In this document: piece after piece, positions 22,921 through 35,392 of the stretch
Numbering within the stretch: position 1 is the stretch's first letter
How the letters are laid out: every line of letters starts with the position of its first letter
NCBI GenBank assembly: GCA_028023455.1
Contig: JAQFVV010000071.1
Coordinates: 5,164,650 to 5,228,649, forward strand
Source: Epiperipatus broadwayi
Taxonomy: Eukaryota; Onychophora; Udeonychophora; Euonychophora; Peripatidae
DNA: 64,000 bases
Reading direction: 5' to 3'
Program-made: the position numbers and the translations under genes
Notes under the pieces: generated by a model
The model's database searches: none
Told to the model about the DNA's origin: nothing
What the model saw: only the letters and a program-made list of their open reading frames with translations

Positions 22921-24914
22921 TGACTATGAGGACTCATACTCAAAACTATGACTAATTGGATAAAAGAATATCTTCTCTTTTTATAGGTTTTGATAATCTT
23001 TTACGGTAATTAGCCCAGAAAATATCTTGTCAAGCCTTATTAACAAAGTTAAAACATATAACAAAAGAAATATATATATATATATTTACCATTTTTATTT
23101 CAATTAAACTTATACTTGGAAAAATACACACACACTCTTCATTATAAATAATATTAGATTCTGATGTAAACAAATTATTATTAACTTTAATTTATTTATC
23201 TTGATTTGCTATATTTTATTTATTAAATAATTGTTTATAGAATCTAGACTTTCACATATTTTTCATATTTATGCATATAAATAGTTTTATGTGTCTGTTC
23301 AGTGTGTATATATATATATTGTAATGGTAGACATGAACGAATGTGATGAACGGATGACCTATTTATCGATCAAAGCTCTTCTTATATATAGCAAATGTCA
23401 CACATTGAAAATACCATATTTATGTAAATAACCTATAGATGTGTGCAGATTTTGCAGTATCCATTTTTATGTAGCTAACTTATAGCATTAAAGTGAATAT
23501 ATTTTTATGGAGCATAGTGAATCGTAAATATATAACACTTATAAAATGGAATATGAGAAAAACATTAATATAATTTATTTCTTTATCTAGATTTACATAT
23601 ATTTTTAATTCTTGGATACTATCTAAGCCAGGATATCTATCTAATGTATAACATTCTACTTTTACCTGTTACATATATAATCCCATGATAACCAACACAT
23701 CAGAAATATAGATCCTAACATTGGATCTTAATTACTACATTAGCAGAATTGAAAATTATAATGCATTATGGAATGATAGGCCCGAATGATTTCTGCTTAT
23801 GTCTTTTAAACTTCATATTAAAATATGTAACTAGGTGAATGGATAAATTGAAATGAGAAGCAATATCAAAGAAAACAATGTGCTTATTTACATAAATATA
23901 ATTAATATAATAATGAAACACAAAATAATAACAATAAATAAATAAGTTCACAATTTGCCTAATGCATATTTTCTATTAGTTTAAAAAAATTAGGAAGTAT
24001 GATAGTTAATTATTGTAAATAAATTAATGTATATAAGGAAATGTACCAATGCCCTAAACGCACACACGTTAATTCATTTTTTAAGACGAGGCCATGAATA
24101 TTAGTTTATACTATTCAATCATTCCTCACTCAGACTATATCTTATGTATAAATAATATTTTACTTGTAAATGTATTAATTTATGAAGTTGAACAGAGATC
24201 TTAAGTAAAACTTCTAAAATATGTATTTCTCAATTATTCCCACCTCCCTTTAAACATTTGCATTGCAAAATAAAATTTTCTATTTAATATCTGTGCTTTT
24301 GGAGAATAAATATAAGTGCGTTATAAATATCAAAGATACAAATGATTTTTCTTAGTATAATAAGTTTCCTAAAATAATTAATTGTTCATTAATTGATATC
24401 ATGTTCTATATTATGATATCGATTTTAATTTAATGGTAAATTTCAATTTCTGATAACAGAAATATGTCTACCCATTTCTAAGACATTTACATTTCAATTA
24501 ATTTAGAGTTGAAGTTTAATGTTCCATGATTCTTCAATAAAATTTAAAATGTACTTTAATGAAATTTAATATTTGTATTCATTCTTTCTATATTATTTTT
24601 TTATTTATTTATTAAATGTTTGATTCTCTTAGAAATTAATTTAAAATAATTTTAAAAAACAACAACTAGCATTTACACTAAATGAAATGTCAAGCATTTT
24701 TAATAGTCTCCAGTGTTACGTTTTTTACCTTTTATACTTTTTTTTTTTGATCCAACAATTTTCTTTATTTGTTGCGCCCAGCATAATCAGTAAATGACAT
24801 TTGAAATTATCAATTGATAAGCTGAACTAAAATCCAAATTTTCAATTGCTTTTGCTTGTATTGATAGTTAGACATGTGTAAATCACGTAGGAGAGAGAGA
24901 GACATGTTAAATTT
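22921..24914. other. AT-rich stretch, nothing recognised
   Basis: It includes TA-rich microsatellites near 23,070 and 23,310. No gene supported. Confidence 0.5.
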
Positions 24915-25011
24915 TAATTATCAACGCAGTTCCTTAGGTAATTATCAACACAGTTCCTTAGGTAATTATCAACACAGTTCCTTAGGTAATTATCAACACA
25001 GTTCCTTAGGA
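24915..25011 (+). repeat. Minisatellite, 24-bp unit x 4, nearly identical
   Basis: The unit is AATTATCAACACAGTTCC followed by TTAGGT. The copies start at 24,916, 24,940, 24,964 and 24,988, and only the first differs (ACG for ACA). Because 24 is a multiple of 3, one frame encodes an eight-residue SSLGNYQH-type repeat within a 70-codon ORF (24,874-25,086). No start context, splice site or homology supports that ORF as a gene. The high identity indicates recent expansion. Confidence 0.9.
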
Positions 25012-25529
25012 ATACAGTTGATGAAAAAAAGGAGAGTATCAGCTCTAGTCCACATTGCTGTATTTAGTTTTCCATGTAATGAATGACTATTATATAAACA
25101 AAAGAATGCCGATTCACAAGTTCACATTTTCTAAATCTATTATTATGACTGACCAAAACTACATTTTTATACATCAATCTTTTTTTGACATATTAATTTT
25201 AAAATAATAATAATAATTGATTTAGTCAGATTTACTATTATAATCTCTTTTTTTTGCATAATGACTTCATTAGTAATAATAGCAAATATTATTATAAATA
25301 AATTTATGAAATTGTATGTGTGTGTATGTGCTTGCATTAGTTCACTATCACATACGCTTTCATCCATTGCACAATTTTTCTGACCTTTGCTGTTGTGGCT
25401 AATGTTATACCCTAATATTTAAAGCTTTTGTGTCCATATGTTTGCAATGAGTTTTAATGAGTGATCAAACATATGAGATTAATGGATTAATGAAATAATA
25501 TTACTACTGATTTATATATATATACACCT
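25012..25529. other. AT-rich stretch, nothing recognised
   Basis: No supportable feature. Confidence 0.5.
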
Positions 25530-26690
25530 GGGTCTCGTTTTATGTGGTAAATAGGTTCTGCAGAAAATCCGGATTAAAAAAATCGCACAAAAATAGATTT
25601 AACTTACCTTGAAAAATGGGGGATAGGTTCTGTCATTTTCAGAAATCATATAAAAGCAAAGCATCAAGGAAATATTACTTTAAAATTCACATTAAAAAAA
25701 GAAGGAAATAAAGTATGACTAATAAAAAATGTCAAATATTAAAAAAAATTAATACAAGAAAAACTTTTTTTACTTTTTTTATTAACTACAGTATTTAATT
25801 TTACATTTTTTCATGCATATTTTAATCATTACTGCTATTTGACAATATGCATTCATTTGTGAACTGGTAAGTACAACTATCACTTTCAGTCTTGTATTGT
25901 GTTAATTGTTTTTTGTCGACAATATTATCGGTGATTAAACTTTGAGACAATGATTTTACTAATTGTTTATAAAGCTTGTGATATCCAGACATATAACTAT
26001 TTAGCTCTTATTGGAATTTAAGAGGTTTTTCATTGCAGGAAACTCTCCGATTTCAGCATTTTTTGACATTTTTCTTTGTCTCACACATCAACATAAAATC
26101 TATGATTAACTGATTTTTACTTATCAGAAAATAATAAATTCATCTTTTTTGTTTACTACTGAAATAAATTTTAAATGTTCACATTTTGTTTCTATATTAA
26201 AAAAATGAGATCGCAATCAAAACAAAAAGATTATACATTATCATTAGAAAGATTATTTTCAGTTTACAAAATCAATAAAATCTTCATTATTTATTTTACA
26301 AATCTAAAAGATTATTTATTTCTGCTACATCTAACAAAATACATTTTAAAAGTTTAAAATTTTTGAATATTTATTGCAATATTTTCTATTGTTATTATTT
26401 ACTCATTAGTATAAGTAGGTTATTTATGTAGAAGCTAAGATTCTAAATAACTTCATACCATATTCATGTTACCTGCTAATATAATGTTATACTTTTGAAA
26501 AAAAAAAGTATTTCAAGTCAAAATAAGTTATTAATAATTTAAATTTCTTGATATCTAATAAATATAGTGAAATATGAACTTCTTTATCACACAAAAGAAA
26601 ACCTGCATAAAAAGATATTAAGAAGAAATATCACATAACTTCAAAATTGCATTAAAATAATTCATATAAAATGAGACCCATTTGTATATA
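25530..26690 (-). mobile_element. TIR DNA transposon remnant, family H copy 2
   Basis: It begins TACACCTGGGTCTCGTTTTA and ends CATATAAAATGAGACCCATT then TGTA, an imperfect inverse. It is oriented opposite to 12,712-14,207. The end at 26,560-26,690 matches the start of copy 1 over ~120 bp (for example ATATCTTTTTATGC and GAAGTTCATATTTCAC on the minus strand). The flanks are TA-rich, consistent with TA target duplication. No transposase frame remains. Confidence 0.7.
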
Positions 26691-27144
26691 ATTATTTTTT
26701 ACATCTCTTAATGTATTAGCATTAGGTTGTCAGTCTCAGTATAAATGTTTGAACTTATTTATAAAGGATCTGAATATAGCTAATATAGATTATTTTTAAT
26801 CTCTTTTTTACTAAATGACTTTAAATATGTTACCCCAGTTCTATATTTACTCTGTGTTTGCCAATTGTTATAATGTCTCATAAAGTATATGTTTTATTGT
26901 ATATTGTCTTAGAAATTACCAATATGGTATGAAGATAAAAATAAGTAAAAGGTAAATAAATAATATCTATTGACATCTATCATCATCTTTAGATGTTTAT
27001 TTGCAATAAGATGAGAATATGTGGTAAACTATACATATATCAATAAATACTATGAATGACCATACATTAATGAATCATTACAAAGAAATCAAGTCATATA
27101 TTACATGACCTAATTTAACAAACTTGTATTACAGATGTTATAAA

Positions 27145-27290
27145 TAAGCTTTTAACAAGCTTTGCAGAGTATCCCCAGACTGGTTTCTGTTACTGGATTC
27201 ATCAGTGAGGTGCTAGGATATTCATGTATTAGATAAAAAATACCAGGACTAGCCCAGCACTTTATCTAATGGATAACTATTAAGTAGAAA
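27145..27290 (-). mobile_element. Family A' repeat with hammerhead-like motif
   Basis: A ~145-bp segment is shared with 42,475-42,625: TTAACAAG-TTTG, the hammerhead region, then GAGGTGCTAGGATATTCA and GCCCAGCACTTTATCTAATG. On the minus strand the core CUGAUGA and GAAA are intact (27,173-27,211) and stem I CCUCA/UGGGG is as in family A, followed by C17. Stem II does not pair well. The body after the core differs from family A. Confidence 0.6.
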
Positions 27291-28977
27291 ATGAATTTTT
27301 AGACATTTATATGTCTTCCAATCCAGCTATCTAACTTAAATAACCATATGGAACTGAACTAAATTCAGATATAACATTAATTAATCATTTATAATGGTAT
27401 GAACAATATGCAATTCTGATGTTTGGATTAATTTAATCTGTTTGGTTCAAGTAATATACAACATCAAATATACATCTTTCAAGTTACTAATGATGATTAA
27501 AGTGAACGTCATGAAATGTCGAGAATTATTTCATAATAAGACATTGCCAAAGTATTCGTTTTCATTCTCAGATATATTATCTGTCCCTTGTTAGCAAAAA
27601 GAATAATCTGCTAAAAGCAGCTATTTGTACTAAACATTGGTAAAACTCATTCTTTGGCAGACCAAATGCAGAAAATTGATGACCATCCTATAGATAGTAT
27701 TTGAACTTTTCTGAACTATTATTAATTCTTTCCCAATGATGTTTATTGATTCTATAAAGTATTCAGACTGGGAATGGTGATTTGATATGCTCAACTTTTC
27801 CTAATTAATTAATCACAAAGAAGAAAAATGTAAATATGGGAACCACAATTTGTTATTGAAAATAAAACAAAAAATTGATATCCTTGCACCACACATCTAT
27901 ATATGCAAATTATATGCTTTGAATACATGCATTTATCAAAAACAGGTTTAACTATTAATTAATCACTAGTTCTAATTTACTTTTCATTATTATTTATCAA
28001 TGTTTATGGAGTTAATATTTATTGAAGTACAAACTTAAATATATCTGATAAATGTTTTGGATTCCCCACATTATACCTTAAACGTTAACATAGAACATAT
28101 CAAATGAAGAGAATACAAAATCTACTTCTCTTATATAAGAGTTGGGTATTTCCTTCCAGTTCAAAACTCTCAAGATAAAGGGGAAAACTATTTAAAGAAA
28201 TTGATAACTCTCTTATAAACTTAAAAATTATATACTTTAAATTTAACTTTGTTTAAATTCTAAATATTGAAATATTTTATTGGTATTGCTTTACTTATGT
28301 GCAGATATTTTTAGATACTTCATGCATATATTGAATTTTGAATTTGTTTTCCAACTACTTTTTCAGTTTAATTTCCTTTTTCTTAACTTGAAAATTTCAA
28401 CATTAATGTCAACTATGTATCACCTTCCTGACATCTCTAGATCCATATGCAGTTTGCCCATTAGTCAAATTGTAAGGTGATTTATGATTTATTAGTTTTC
28501 TTTGATTTAAATTGTAACAGATAAACATATGGGAATCAAAGTTGATAATCTCTAGGTAAGGATTACACACTCTTTGATACCTCAGAAAACAGGCTACAAC
28601 TATCAATCATTTCATCATTTTCAGAAAATCATTAATTTCATTTGGCAGTATATGGGTGAATAGGCAATGGGCACATTTACATCTAATAGTGTTCATCCTA
28701 ATATCTTTGACAATTATAAACACAAATAAGAATCATCATCAATGCCATAGCAACATATCTTTAAAAAATATTCTTCCACATTCATATTTCTTTATTTTTA
28801 CAGACTGAATAATAAGGTTTATTCTGTTGATGAAATTGGAATTTACTATCACAACCAATTGAAGGAAGCCCTCTTAATTGGCTCAATTTGCTATCATCAC
28901 CATCAGCAAGCATTAGATGATTAAGAATATGATTATAATTTGAATGTCTAAATAATAAAAAAATATTCTTGAAAATG

Positions 28978-29008
<31 letters not shown>

Positions 29009-30810
29009 TTTTAACTCTGTTTTATTTTCTTTAGCTATCACTTGATCCAAAATATATATTTTCTACAGATCAGAAGCTAATCAACTAGTAAGCCTAGGGG
29101 TTTTTTTAAAAAAAAACTTCTCTGTTCTTTTATAATGTTTTCTAAAACTCTTAATAAGCTTGCTGATTCCAAGAACAATAGATTGTTATCCAAGTTGTAG
29201 CTTTTATCATTTTTAATTTTATAAGAATTACAAATCTATAACTTTAAGTTTAAGGTAGTTATTTTTTCATAACAACTTTAACAAAAATGAATTATACAAG
29301 TAATTTGGATCATAAATTATTATTTTATCTGTTGTTTAAACATTTTTAGACATATATATTTGGCAAGTATATTCATTAATTTACTAACTTTGATACTACA
29401 ATACCAGGCAGAACTCACTTGGGAAGTCCAATCCTCATACCCTTCATAATGAAATGTGGAATTTTAGCTTAAGTGTTATTTATCAGCAAACATTATAATA
29501 TTAATATATCCTGTAAATCTTATGCAAATTATTATATTTTTACAATGTTAAAATTGCTTTTAGCCATGAATGGTTTCAAAAGTTATGTACGCTACCCTGT
29601 CTTTGATGTCTTTTACAAAGTCAACCTATACTGCATACATAGCAACATCTACTGGCTCTATATAAAATTAACACAAGCCTGTAATTATGCTTTAGTATCT
29701 TAATAATAACACACACTATATAACCCTCCATTTGTTTTTCATTATCCAATTATTAGTTAAATTAATTGACATTTTATAAATGTTCATACAATTATTTCTG
29801 TTATAATTAATGTAATTAGTTTCATATATATCTTCCTTCTATTAATTTCTTTAATATAATTTAATGGGCTTATATTCTTAACACAATCTATTCTATGTCC
29901 ATATTTTAAGAAATAAACATATAATGCAGATCAATTAATAATGCTAGTAATAGAAGAGATGACATAGATAGAAACTGATTTCAAAGATACATAGATAGAA
30001 ATTGATTTCATGACACATAGCATAGTATGTGTGCGCATGTATATTTAATGCTTGAAAGAAAAAGCAGAAATGAACCTAGATAAAATTAGCTATATAATTT
30101 TAAAATCTGGAATAACAATAAGTTTCAATATGGTGATAATGTTAATTTATATACTGCACATTATTTCAAATGAAATATAACAAATCTCTTATTTACTGTA
30201 AATAAATTTGTTTTTTTTGATTTTGACAAAAGTGTAAAATATTTCAGTATAACAAAATAAGAAAAGCATTTTTGGATGAAACAGACTTGTTTATCGTTTC
30301 TTTATAATATATCTTAATTTATGATTAATTTTGTAATTTATTTTAATTAAAGGATTAAAAAAATTTTTCACTAATTGTAGTCAATATGCATTGTTTAATT
30401 TTATAATTTAAAAATTCAATTATGCATTTTTGCTTATAGTTGAAACAAGTTTTTATGTATTAGATAAAAAATAAACTCATGATATTATATTGACATTAGA
30501 TACTATTCACTAAGTTGAATATTCATTAGCTGAAATAAATTAACAATGTAAAAAATGTGTGAAATTAACAAAGTATGTAAATCTTATCTATTTTATATAT
30601 AAAGGTGGGGTAAATGAATCATTGAATGAATGGATAGATTGATAGATGAGATGGATGGTCAGAAAAACAGTAAGAAAAATAAATAGTGAGAAAGATAGCT
30701 AGTCAAACAAATGGATAAATAGATAATAAGATACATTGTCTGATAGCAGAAAGATATAGCTAGATGTAAAGGCAAATAGATGACAAATGAACAAATGGAT
30801 TAATAGATCA
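27291..30810. other. 3.5 kb AT-rich stretch with a TA microsatellite
   Basis: (TA)n at 28,976-29,004. No gene recognised. The frames at 28,280 and 29,473 lack any motif. Confidence 0.5.
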
Positions 30811-31044
<234 letters not shown>

Positions 31045-31960
31045 GGATGAATGATTGGATGGCTAGGCAGATGAATGAAAGGAGAGATAGATATATGAAT
31101 TGATAGATACATATATAGATAGATTGATGGATATATGAATTTTATAAATATGTGAGTGAACAAATGATTAAATAGATAGTTAGGTAGATATATAGATGAA
31201 TGGGTGGATGGTTTATATAGAAAGATGGTGTTGAATAGTTAAATAGAAAGATAGAAAATAGATAAATGAATGGATAAATGAATTCAATAGATAGATGTCT
31301 GAATGTATAATTAGATAGATAATTAAAAAATAATTATGGAATGGAAGAATGTATTTTATAGATATATGGATGAATGGATCAATAGATAAATATAAAATAG
31401 TAGATAGATGAATAGATGGATAAATGGATAGATGAATTCTATAGATAGAAAGGTAGAAAACAGATAGATAAATCAATGGGTGGAGTGAATAAATTTTGTA
31501 GGTAGATATTTGAATGGATAGATGGATAATTATATAGCTAATCAGAAAATTGCTAGCTAGATAAATGAATGGTTGGATTATTGAATGGATAATTGAATTC
31601 TATAGGTAGATGAATGGATATTTACATAAATATAAAACAGGGAACTAGATGAATGCATAGATTGATGAATGGATGACTGACTTCTATAGATAAAGTGGAT
31701 GAATAGATAGTTAGATAAAAAATAGATAGATGACTAGGTGTTGACAAATGGATGGATCACTTCTACTAGATAGATGAAAAATGGATTGTTAGATCGATAG
31801 AAAATAAATAGATGATTAAATAGATAAATACATTCTATAAATACATGGATGAATGGGTAGTTAATTAGATAGATAGGAATATATATACAGAGATGAGTGG
31901 ATGACTGAAATCTTTAGGTAGATGGGTAATGGATAGTTAGATAGGAAGATAATACATAGA
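31045..31960 (+). repeat. Decayed GATA-derived higher-order repeat
   Basis: The 900 bp after the GATA array is built of GATAGATG, GAATGGAT and TTCTATAGATAGA-like words. The landmark (A/T)TTCTATAG or a variant recurs near 31,280, 31,352, 31,437, 31,597, 31,678, 31,757, 31,828 and 31,907. The spacing is about 70-85 bp with one double step. This suggests a minisatellite made from GATA-class sequence. Confidence 0.6.
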
Positions 31961-32509
31961 TGGAAAACACAGCCTTTAAGTCGTAGTCTCTTTAAAGCTT
32001 TTCCAAGAACGTTGGAAAATAGAAAAAGTAAAGCGAAGAAATTACTAATCAAGCTATTTAGCTGACAGTTGGTGAGAATTTTAGCACTTTCCTCTTCATT
32101 ACATCCTATAGCTAAAAATAACTAAATTTCTACTTGTTAATTAATAATTTATATGATTTGTTAGAAATTCAAAAGAAAAATTCTAACTTGAAATACTCAA
32201 AGCTGATTGGTTTCTGTAATTCAATCCCATCGCATCCAAAATCATGAATACGATTGCCATTAACACTGAACATTGATGCCACAAGGTTTTTTATTTATAC
32301 AACACGATATAAAATTAAATACTTTTAAATAGAAAATACAGATGTCATAAAGATATGTTTTAGAATTTTTATTAAGACAATATATTTTTTATTTATACTG
32401 ATATTTAGTTATATTCTGGACTATTTTAATGTTTATTATATAAATATTAATTTTAATTGCAAAATAGTATTTGAATTAATACATTGTACAGGCTTAAACC
32501 TGCATTTGT
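31961..32509. other. Unassigned stretch
   Basis: A somewhat G+C-richer patch at 31,965-32,045 has no recognisable coding or repeat identity. The rest is AT-rich. Confidence 0.4.
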
Positions 32510-32700
32510 ATATATATATATAGTATATGCGGGATTCGAACTCAGGCTTTCACACGACCCATTATCCTCAGTGCCATCTCATATTGCTGACTCACCTGAT
32601 CACACACATGTTGAAAAGATAAATAATCACCAATATACGTATTTCATGCTAAACCAGCAATCATCAGTTGGTCTAGATTACTATCCTCACACACATATAT
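32510..32700 (-). mobile_element. Family B repeat: SINE-like with tRNA B-box and hammerhead
   Basis: On the minus strand, from 5' to 3' it holds a hammerhead (32,629-32,672), AACATGTGTGTGATC, a GAGATGGCACTGAGG segment, and GAGTTCGAATCCCGC, which fits the tRNA B-box consensus. Copies or parts recur at 45.2, 50.4, 55.2, 57.6 and 60.1 kb. It has a plain end in TA-rich DNA. The combination of a pol III-type box and a ribozyme in one short repeat is unusual. Transcription is inferred, not shown. Confidence 0.65.
32629..32672 (-). ncRNA. Type I hammerhead ribozyme candidate, family B
   Basis: Stem I ACCAA/UUGGU (5 bp, all Watson-Crick), CUGAUGA, stem II UGCU/AGCA with loop GGUUU (U-U mismatch at its base), GAAA, stem III AUAC/GUAU (palindromic, little or no loop), then A17 before the UUGGU strand. 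The order and all core bases fit a minimal type I hammerhead. A at position 17 is permitted (H = A, C or U) but usually slower than C. Confidence 0.7.
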
Positions 32701-33764
32701 AATCAGTGCTCAGCTTTATATTAAGATAGCCAATCTTCATAATTTAATGGACAGGCTTCAAACTATTTCAATTCACAACTCTTCAGCCTTCCATTTCATT
32801 GAAAATCTGATGATGGAACGTACAAAGTTTTTGTTAGTGCCAAAATTGTCATCCTATCCATGTTGACATATTAGTCAGACCCTTCATGTACAGGAGAATA
32901 ATTTGATAATTTTAAATTTATTAATGATTTTTGTTGCTATGCAAATATATATATCTCGATTTTGTAATTAAGAATTAAACATTAACATCTATTAAGATCA
33001 ATTTTTATGATTTTTTTAAATGAATGTTTTAGACATTGCCGATTGTTTTCTAACTAACCATGTCAGATTTTCATTTAATAATTAAAATATTATACTTTTT
33101 ATATTTAACTCTTAAAGGATATCAATTTACTTCCGTTTTTATAAATAAATAAAAATAGTAATTTTTTAAAGAGATTTATCTTGTCAAGTTCTTATGCATT
33201 CTAGCGGAAAATCCACTTGTAATTATGAAATATAAAAATAATAATTTTAAAAATAATTACTAAAATAATTACGATGTAATCAAATTCAAACCTTTTAAAT
33301 GCATATATGTGCAGAAACGCTAATTTCTATAAAGATTGCTTCGAAGTAGTCGTAGTAATGCGAACTAATTTGATTTAGTGCAGATAATAAACTCATATAT
33401 TATTAGTATTATCTATAAAAAATTAAATAATTTTTATTATATAGTAACAATTAAATATTATTTCAATATGCTCTTTACAGTTGGTTTTATAAAATAAGAA
33501 ACAGTAACACTTTATTAGTCACTATAAAACTCGTATGCAAGAAATGTATATATATATGCACTAGATTTCAGCATACAGCTTTGGCTTATAAAAGAAGTGG
33601 GCAAAATCTTTCATAATAAGAGCCACATAAAATATTGTTCATACATTTTTCAATGTTCAAGAACTTCAGTAGTTACTTTGGAGAACAATTTTGTGGGTAA
33701 TGACACACATCATCAAATATCGAAACCATGCCCTCCTACCTCCATGAAATTTTAAAGCAATGGG
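32701..33764. other. AT-rich stretch, nothing recognised
   Basis: No supportable feature. Confidence 0.5.
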
Positions 33765-33870
33765 GCTTTACTAGCCGGAAGGTCATCGCAGCTGCCTTGC
33801 AAGCAAGTAGTTGGTTGCAGACAGTTGTGAGTTCTCCTCCCGGACGATGCTATGACATATGAAAAAAAAA
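33765..33870 (+). repeat. tRNA-derived SINE, diverged
   Basis: CTAGCCGGAAGGTCATCGCA, GCTGCCTTGCAAGCAAGTAG, TTGTGAGTTCTCCTCCCGGA, then CGATGCTATGACATATG and an A-run (10 bp). The B-box has lost the TTCGA core. It shares the GCAAGCAAG insertion with the copy at 1.1 kb, so these two form a subfamily. Confidence 0.7.
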
Positions 33871-34234
33871 AGTAAGCAAGGAAAACAAAACAGAACACAC
33901 CACACAACCATTTTATTTTTCCATATTTACGTATTTTTTATTTTTACTAACTGCTGTTTGACCGTAATATCTGGAACAGAATGATCTTTATTTTTTTATT
34001 TGTTGGTATATAGGGTCAAATGGGAAAATACAATTTATTTACATATTCAACACTAACACTCATTATGAAAAATATTTAAAATAATCTCTTTTATTATTTT
34101 ATATTTTTCTGTAATATATATTTATATGTTAATTTATAAATGTCAATTACAAGAAAAAATCAGAATACTTTATTGTTTATTAGATATTTATTTTTTATAT
34201 AGCGCGATGTTTTTGTATTGTAATAACCTAATAA

Positions 34235-34705
34235 TCAATACTCTCATTTTCCAATACAAGATAAAGACTTTGTGAAAGAATAGAATGAATCCACCTATTC
34301 TTTCAACCCAAACGTTTAAGTATGGGCAAATCTTAAATACTGGAAATGAGAGTGTCATTCATTCAGACATAGTAAAAGTAATTTAAAGTTATTGTTTAAT
34401 ATCTACACACTCTCATTTCTGGTACTTAAGATTTGCCATATTTAAACGTTTGGGTTGAAAGAATAGGTGGATTCATTCTATTCTTTCACAGAGACTTTAT
34501 CTTGTATTGGAAAATGAGAGTGTTCATTTATTGTTAATATCCACAAAGCACATGTGCATTAGCTTAAAAAGCAGATTATTAGTTTATTATATTATTGCTT
34601 ATTGTAAATAGTAATAATCAGCCATTAAGCTAATGCACATGTGCTTTGTGTATTTTAATTATAAATGAATACTCTCACTTTCCAAACACAAGATAAAACA
34701 TTGTG
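34235..34705. mobile_element. Nested foldback structure
   Basis: The outer hairpin has arms 34,240-34,355 and 34,415-34,525 (CTCTCATTTTCCAATACAAG and GATTCATTCTATTCTTTCAC-type inverse pairs). The second hairpin has arms ~34,545-34,575 and 34,622-34,655 (AAAGCACATGTGCATTAGCT and inverse). A third partial arm (ACTCTCACTTTCCAAACACA) sits at 34,669-34,690. The successive structure suggests repeated insertion or rearrangement of one short element. Confidence 0.65.
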
Positions 34706-34789
34706 CTATATAAAATAAATGCTTATTTATTGTTTATTCTAAGTGAAAGCAATAAATATATATACACTTCAAAAGAAACCACAATAAAT

Positions 34790-34932
34790 AAATATATCAC
34801 TCTCAAGTAACTACCGGTGCTGCCACAGTGAGCATCTCCAATGTCACATTGATAACAACATGAATTTTGGCAGAATTTGCTGCTGAAATTCACTGAATAT
34901 AATGCTTCTGACACTACAATCATTAGCAGCAT
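34790..34932 (-). CDS. Possible exon or relic: short Cys-rich reading frame
   Basis: On the minus strand a frame from ATG at 34,932 reads through FSSKFCQNSCCYQC and DIGDAHCGSTGS, with six Cys in about 20 residues. It then passes CCG|GTAGTT, a possible donor at about 34,810, into AT-rich sequence. This patch is clearly richer in G+C than its surroundings. The upstream TTTTAAAAG is a weak acceptor. I do not recognise the protein. It could be one exon, a dead fragment or chance. The hydrophobic extension beyond the possible donor is probably intronic. Confidence 0.25.
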
Positions 34933-35296
34933 CTTTTAAAATAATTCTTTTTAAAATTTTAATTAGTTGTATTTATATAATAATTATGTGAAGTATTGAA
35001 AGATTGTTATTTTGTTGATATTTTCAAGCACAAATTTAATAATTAATTTCTTTCTGGGGTTGATGCAGTTTCACAGCACTTGTAGACCAGTTGCCACTGG
35101 ATAAAAGGCTTTTTACCATCAATAATAAGATCTATATAAACAACCCTTTTGACTGGTACTATTTAAAAGCTTAAAATTTAACGTTTCAAACTATCTGTTT
35201 TTTTTACTTATCTTTAGAACATTTACAAAATATTCTAATATTGATTATTATTATAAAAGTTTAATTATAAATCTATTTAATGCACATTGAATGTAA

Positions 35297-35392
35297 GTAA
35301 TATTTACTAAGGCAATAAACCTCAAGAATGTGCCCTTGAAAATGTGATGGTAGGGATGCATGTTCTTGAGGTTTATTGCCTTAGTAAATATT
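35297..35392. repeat. Short perfect hairpin (~38-bp arms)
   Basis: AATATTTACTAAGGCAATAA then ACCTCAAGAA is repeated inversely as TTCTTGAGGTTTATTGCC then TTAGTAAATATT, around a ~25-bp loop. No family was identified. Confidence 0.8.

Noticed and set aside
24915-25011. Regular direct repeats resembling a CRISPR array
   Set aside because: The units are contiguous without spacers and the context is animal repeat DNA, so it is a minisatellite.
32800-32860. CTGATGATGGAACGTACAAAG as a hammerhead core
   Set aside because: The segment after CTGATGA does not form a stem followed by GAAA.
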